From: Candidatus Aenigmatarchaeota archaeon | Lineage (GTDB): Archaea > Aenigmatarchaeota > Aenigmatarchaeia > QMZP01 > JAFGSV01 | Reading direction: 5' to 3' | Assembly: GCA_030624445.1 (NCBI GenBank) | Contig: JAUXKD010000014.1 | Location: 1-7,948 of the forward strand | Length of the DNA: 7,948 nucleotides | In this document: piece by piece, positions 5,106 through 7,948 of the stretch | Layout of the letters: each line of letters begins with the position of its first letter | Position numbering within the stretch: position 1 is the stretch's first letter | Program-made: the position numbers and the translations under genes | The notes under the pieces: generated by a model | Database searches by the model: none | Seen by the model: only the letters and a program-made list of their open reading frames with translations | Told to the model about the DNA's origin: nothing

Positions 5106-7037
5106 ATGGATGAATTAAGGGAAGTCGGAATGGAACTCAAGCGCCTCAGGGACGACGCCGATCATCAGAAGACATTGGCTGGTGAACTGAAGAAGGAGAA
5201 CACCCTGCTAAAAAGCAGGAATGAGTATCTCGTCAACAAGCTCAAAGAGGCTTCCCATGTTTACGGGGAGGCAGGGAAGAGGCTGCTCTACTTCATCAAC
5301 AATCAGGTTAATCCGGTTGTTGAGAGGTTGAACACGCTGGAGAGCGGCGCTAAGAAACTCAGGTCAGAAGACAAGACCATCGAAGAATCTATTGTCACCC
5401 TGAACAAGACTTTCAAACAAGAGAGCGAAAAGCTCAGCAACAAGATCAGCTCCCTTTCGGGCGAGCTGTCCTCAGCGGAAGAAAGCCTGGGCTCCGCGAT
5501 AAAGGGGTCGGTTAGGAAAACTCAAAAGGGCGACGCTGCGATGGAAGAAAAGCTGTCCCTGCTTTCTGCCGATTCTAATGAAAAGCTGGATGCACTGAAA
5601 ACCTCGGTTGCCAGGAGAACCTCCGCGAGGATGACCGGCTTCGAGAAGGCGTTGGAGAAAAAGATGGACGTTCTCAGGGAGCGGAACCTGCTGCTGGGAA
5701 AGGACATTGAAGCGCTCCTGAAACTGGAGTCGGACGTGGGCGGCCTTGACGGAAGGGTTCAGGAGGTCATATCCCACCTGAGCCAGGCAAGAATGGATGT
5801 GGAAAACCTTGGCCAGCAGCTGAAGCGCGGCATGTCCGGAATCAAAAGAGAGAGTGAGGATAAGATGCAGGCCCTTTCCGAGGAAGTGGACAGAAAGCTG
5901 GTTTCATTTTCTTCCGAACTGAGGCAGGTCGACGAGAAAAACCTTGGCGAAACCAGGCTGGAGGCCGAGAAGAATCAGGAGGCCGTGGACAAACGCCTGG
6001 ATACTTTCAGGGCCGGGATGTCGGCTTTTGAAAAAACAATGGACCGTAAACTTCAGGGGGCCAAGTCGGAACTGAAAAGGGAATCGGCCTCTTTCATGAG
6101 GGATTCCGAGGAAAGGCTGAAGATGCTCGAGAGGGAGACAGGCGAAAGCAGAAAGAGGGACGCTGCGTTCGAACGTGAAATTACCAAGGTGAGGGAAGAG
6201 TTCTTGTCGGAAATAAATTCAGTCCGCTCGGATGCAGGCCTGCTTTCCAAGGACGTCGGGGATCTGAAGGCAATGGAACCGGATATAAAGAATCTGGCCG
6301 ATGGCCTCAGGAGAGGAGAGGAATTCTCCGCGGCCCTTGAAGCAAAGATGGACGCGGTGTCGCAGGAAACGAAGGACAAGTCAGAGAAGGACGACATGCG
6401 CCTCAAGAAACAGATGGATGTGCTCCAATTCGAGATAAAGAGCAGCATGGAAACGGCCCAATCAAGGATGTCGGAAGAGAACATCAGGGCATTCTCCGCT
6501 GCCAGGCATTCGCTTAGAAAGGACATACACACCCTGAGGGAAGAAAACGCTGCGCTCAAAGCTGAGACAAAGAGCCTGCTTGGGCTCGCTGAAATGGTCA
6601 ACGGGCTGCAGAGGAACGTGATGGGGATGGAAAACGAAATCAACGGATTCGAACACACGCTGGAGCAGGTGTCGGCCAGCACGGCTTCGCAGGTGGAAAA
6701 AGAGGCCTTGAAGGTAGGCAAGGACATGGCGGGCATCGCTGCGAGGCTCAAGAGCGACCTCAAAGACATAGTCGCAACGGAAAAGGCGACATTCTCCAAG
6801 CAGAGCGCTGACCTTAATGCTAGATTCGAAAACCTTATGGCCGCTGTAGGTGATGTGGGAAAAGAGATAGCGGAAATGAAGAAGCACTCAGCCGGGAATT
6901 ACCACTTCTCAAAATCAACCAGGCTGCAGCTTGAAGGGCTCAATAAAAAATTGAATAAGGTTCTGAAAGATATGGCAGGCATGGAAAAAAAGTACAAGCT
7001 CGAGATGGACAGGCTGCTCAAAGAAATAGAGGGCTGA
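5106..7037 (+). CDS. Giant coiled-coil protein 2 (643 aa)
   Basis: A soluble, charged, almost wholly helical protein with no signal peptide, membrane helix, Pro-rich linker or nucleotide-binding motif. Residues about 10-60 form an N-terminal coil (LKKENTLLKSRNEYL, 28-42) that resembles residues 14-28 of the next protein. Several stretches show 11-residue (hendecad) spacing, such as EKLSLLSADSN then EKLDALK (148-165) and DKMQALSEEVD then RKL (252-265), alongside ordinary heptads. A diverged repeat with L, V and G positions in common occurs at 191-218 and 478-505, with a weaker one at 374-401. The last 40 residues (LEGLNKKLNKVLKDM, MDRLLKEIEG) are a regular amphipathic coil. The gene is 4 bases behind the preceding stop and 1 base ahead of the next start. 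I know no named family for it; with its neighbours it is likely a filament- or scaffold-forming component (inference). Confidence 0.87.
   Translation: MDELREVGMELKRLRDDADHQKTLAGELKKENTLLKSRNEYLVNKLKEASHVYGEAGKRLLYFINNQVNPVVERLNTLESGAKKLRSEDKTIEESIVTLNKTFKQESEKLSNKISSLSGELSSAEESLGSAIKGSVRKTQKGDAAMEEKLSLLSADSNEKLDALKTSVARRTSARMTGFEKALEKKMDVLRERNLLLGKDIEALLKLESDVGGLDGRVQEVISHLSQARMDVENLGQQLKRGMSGIKRESEDKMQALSEEVDRKLVSFSSELRQVDEKNLGETRLEAEKNQEAVDKRLDTFRAGMSAFEKTMDRKLQGAKSELKRESASFMRDSEERLKMLERETGESRKRDAAFEREITKVREEFLSEINSVRSDAGLLSKDVGDLKAMEPDIKNLADGLRRGEEFSAALEAKMDAVSQETKDKSEKDDMRLKKQMDVLQFEIKSSMETAQSRMSEENIRAFSAARHSLRKDIHTLREENAALKAETKSLLGLAEMVNGLQRNVMGMENEINGFEHTLEQVSASTASQVEKEALKVGKDMAGIAARLKSDLKDIVATEKATFSKQSADLNARFENLMAAVGDVGKEIAEMKKHSAGNYHFSKSTRLQLEGLNKKLNKVLKDMAGMEKKYKLEMDRLLKEIEG
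5676..6620 (+). repeat. Diverged internal protein repeats in coiled-coil protein 2
   Basis: Residues 191-218 and 478-505 align without gaps with 11 of 28 identities (Arg, Glu, Asn, four Leu, Val, Gly, Leu, Val), 287 residues or 41 heptads apart. Residues 374-401 match the first copy at 9 of 28. Coiled-coil composition inflates such matches, so common origin is tentative. DNA spans are 5676-5759, 6225-6308 and 6537-6620. Confidence 0.4.
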
Positions 7038-7038
7038 A

Positions 7039-7948
7039 ATGGAGACCTTCAAAAAAATCAGAAGCGGGATAACACAACTGAAAAGGGAAAAGGAAGACCT
7101 AAATAGAAGGTACGAGTTTCTGGCCGGTGAACTGGGCAGGATAGTCGGAAGTAATAGCAGGGAAATCAGGGAAGTGTCCAAAAAGGCCATGGCCGGGGCG
7201 GAAGGCCTTGCCGCGATCAATGAGAAAATCAAGAAGATAGAAGGAAACCTGAGAGGCGTTGACGGCAGGTTTTCTTCGGAAATTTCATCTCTGGGAAAGC
7301 TTTCACGCGAATACAAGGATGCCATGATAGGACTCGGTGGAAAGCTTCAGCTCGCCCAGGGCACCGCGGACGACGCGAACAGGAGGATTGATGAAAACAG
7401 GGAACAGGACAAGGCGCTGTTGAAGTATATCGACGCCGCCGGGAAAAGGATAAACGCCCTCGAATCCCTGAAGGAAAAGATCAATGAAATTGAAAAATCC
7501 CGGGACACCCTCGCCAATGGCGTGGAAGACCTCGAGAATCTGAGGGGCGGCGTGGCTGCAACGCATGAAAAGATGAGGGCGCTGGATTCATCTCTTGATG
7601 AAAGGGTATCCGCGCTCGATGAAAAACTGGAGTCGGGCATCTCTTCTGTCAAAAAGGACCTGGATGGCCAGTCCACCTCCGGTAAAAACGTCGCAGACGA
7701 CATTGTTAAAATCAACCTTTCACTGCAGTCCGTAAAAAAGGACATCGGTACCGAACGCGAAAGGATCACGCGGGTCAGGGAGAGCTCATCGCAGAACAGG
7801 AAGAAACTGGAGCTTATTGGCACCCTCCAGTCGAAGGTAAAGAACATTGAGGACATAAAGACAGGCCTCGTGAAGGGGGTCGAGTCGCTCAAGGATATAA
7901 GAAACACGACGGCCGCACTGAAGCAGAAGACTAAGGATCTCGATTACC
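7039..7948 (+). CDS. Giant coiled-coil protein 3 (3' partial, at least 303 aa)
   Basis: The frame opens at ATG 7039, one base after the previous TGA, with GAGGG at 7029-7033 as ribosome-binding site. It stays open to the window end; 303 codons are visible. It starts METFKKIRSG, has no signal peptide or membrane helix, and is charged and helical throughout. Residues 14-28 (LKREKEDLNRRYEFL) match residues 28-42 of the preceding protein at 7 of 15 positions, suggesting the two share ancestry. Residues 136-183 recur at 255-302 without gaps with 16 of 48 identities and a spacing of 119 residues, exactly 17 heptads. The stretch RNTTAALKQKTKDL (288-301) also resembles REENAALKAETKSL of coiled-coil protein 2 (8 of 14). 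It is probably a third structural member of the operon. What lies beyond the window could include a distinct terminal domain. Confidence 0.85.
   Translation, partial: METFKKIRSGITQLKREKEDLNRRYEFLAGELGRIVGSNSREIREVSKKAMAGAEGLAAINEKIKKIEGNLRGVDGRFSSEISSLGKLSREYKDAMIGLGGKLQLAQGTADDANRRIDENREQDKALLKYIDAAGKRINALESLKEKINEIEKSRDTLANGVEDLENLRGGVAATHEKMRALDSSLDERVSALDEKLESGISSVKKDLDGQSTSGKNVADDIVKINLSLQSVKKDIGTERERITRVRESSSQNRKKLELIGTLQSKVKNIEDIKTGLVKGVESLKDIRNTTAALKQKTKDLDY
7444..7944 (+). repeat. Two copies of a 119-residue-period repeat in coiled-coil protein 3
   Basis: Residues 136-183 (7444-7587) and 255-302 (7801-7944) align without gaps at 16 of 48 identical positions. The shared landmarks are LxxK, IE, L, GVE, L, R, AA and K...LD. 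The period of 119 residues keeps the heptad register. The second copy runs to the window edge, so more copies may follow. Confidence 0.5.

Noticed and set aside
3101..7948. SMC, Rad50 or MukB-like proteins
   Set aside because: No Walker A, ABC signature or hinge-like globular domain is visible in any of the three coils.
1..7948. CRISPR array, tRNA/rRNA genes, insertion sequences or prophage genes
   Set aside because: No regularly spaced repeats, cloverleaf-type sequence, transposase motifs or phage proteins were seen on either strand.

Overview
The window looks archaeal and probably belongs to an uncultivated lineage; I cannot name the phylum. Three things point there. The promoters are TATA/BRE-type: an identical GGAAATTTAT core precedes two genes. 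The ribosome-binding sites are GGTGA-type. The proteins are of archaeal style: a MinD/ParA ATPase with a DCNITTSHL switch region, and a surface protein with a NEW3-like beta-sandwich, one transmembrane helix and a SHOCT-like tail. Arg codons AGG/AGA and Ile codon ATA are common. Every gene is on the + strand, and no gene-free stretch exceeds 191 bases.

Layout. (1) 1-1040: 3' part of a membrane-anchored surface protein. (2) 1041-1231: AT-rich intergenic region with a short hairpin, T-rich stretches, a repeated 10-mer and a palindrome in front of the next gene. (3) 1232-1900: a small soluble protein with a probable winged-helix fold. (4) 1968-2738: a MinD-like ATPase with its own promoter and a perfect 11-bp tandem repeat between TATA box and start. 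(5) 2822-3100: a 92-residue protein with one membrane helix and a cytosolic heptad coil, probably made from a leaderless mRNA. (6) 3101-5101, 5106-7037 and 7039-window end: three very long, charged coiled-coil proteins packed with 0, 4 and 1 intervening bases. The third runs off the window.

Interpretation. Genes 2822 to the end form one transcription unit of a membrane-anchored small coil plus at least three giant coils with no enzymatic head. A membrane-associating MinD ATPase lies directly upstream on its own promoter. MinD/ParA ATPases position cargo on membranes or nucleoids and often work with coiled-coil partners, so a cytoskeleton-like or cell-polarity/positioning assembly is a reasonable hypothesis. 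This is inference from gene content and order; none of the coiled-coil proteins is one I recognise. The winged-helix protein could regulate the locus through the repeats seen in the promoters.
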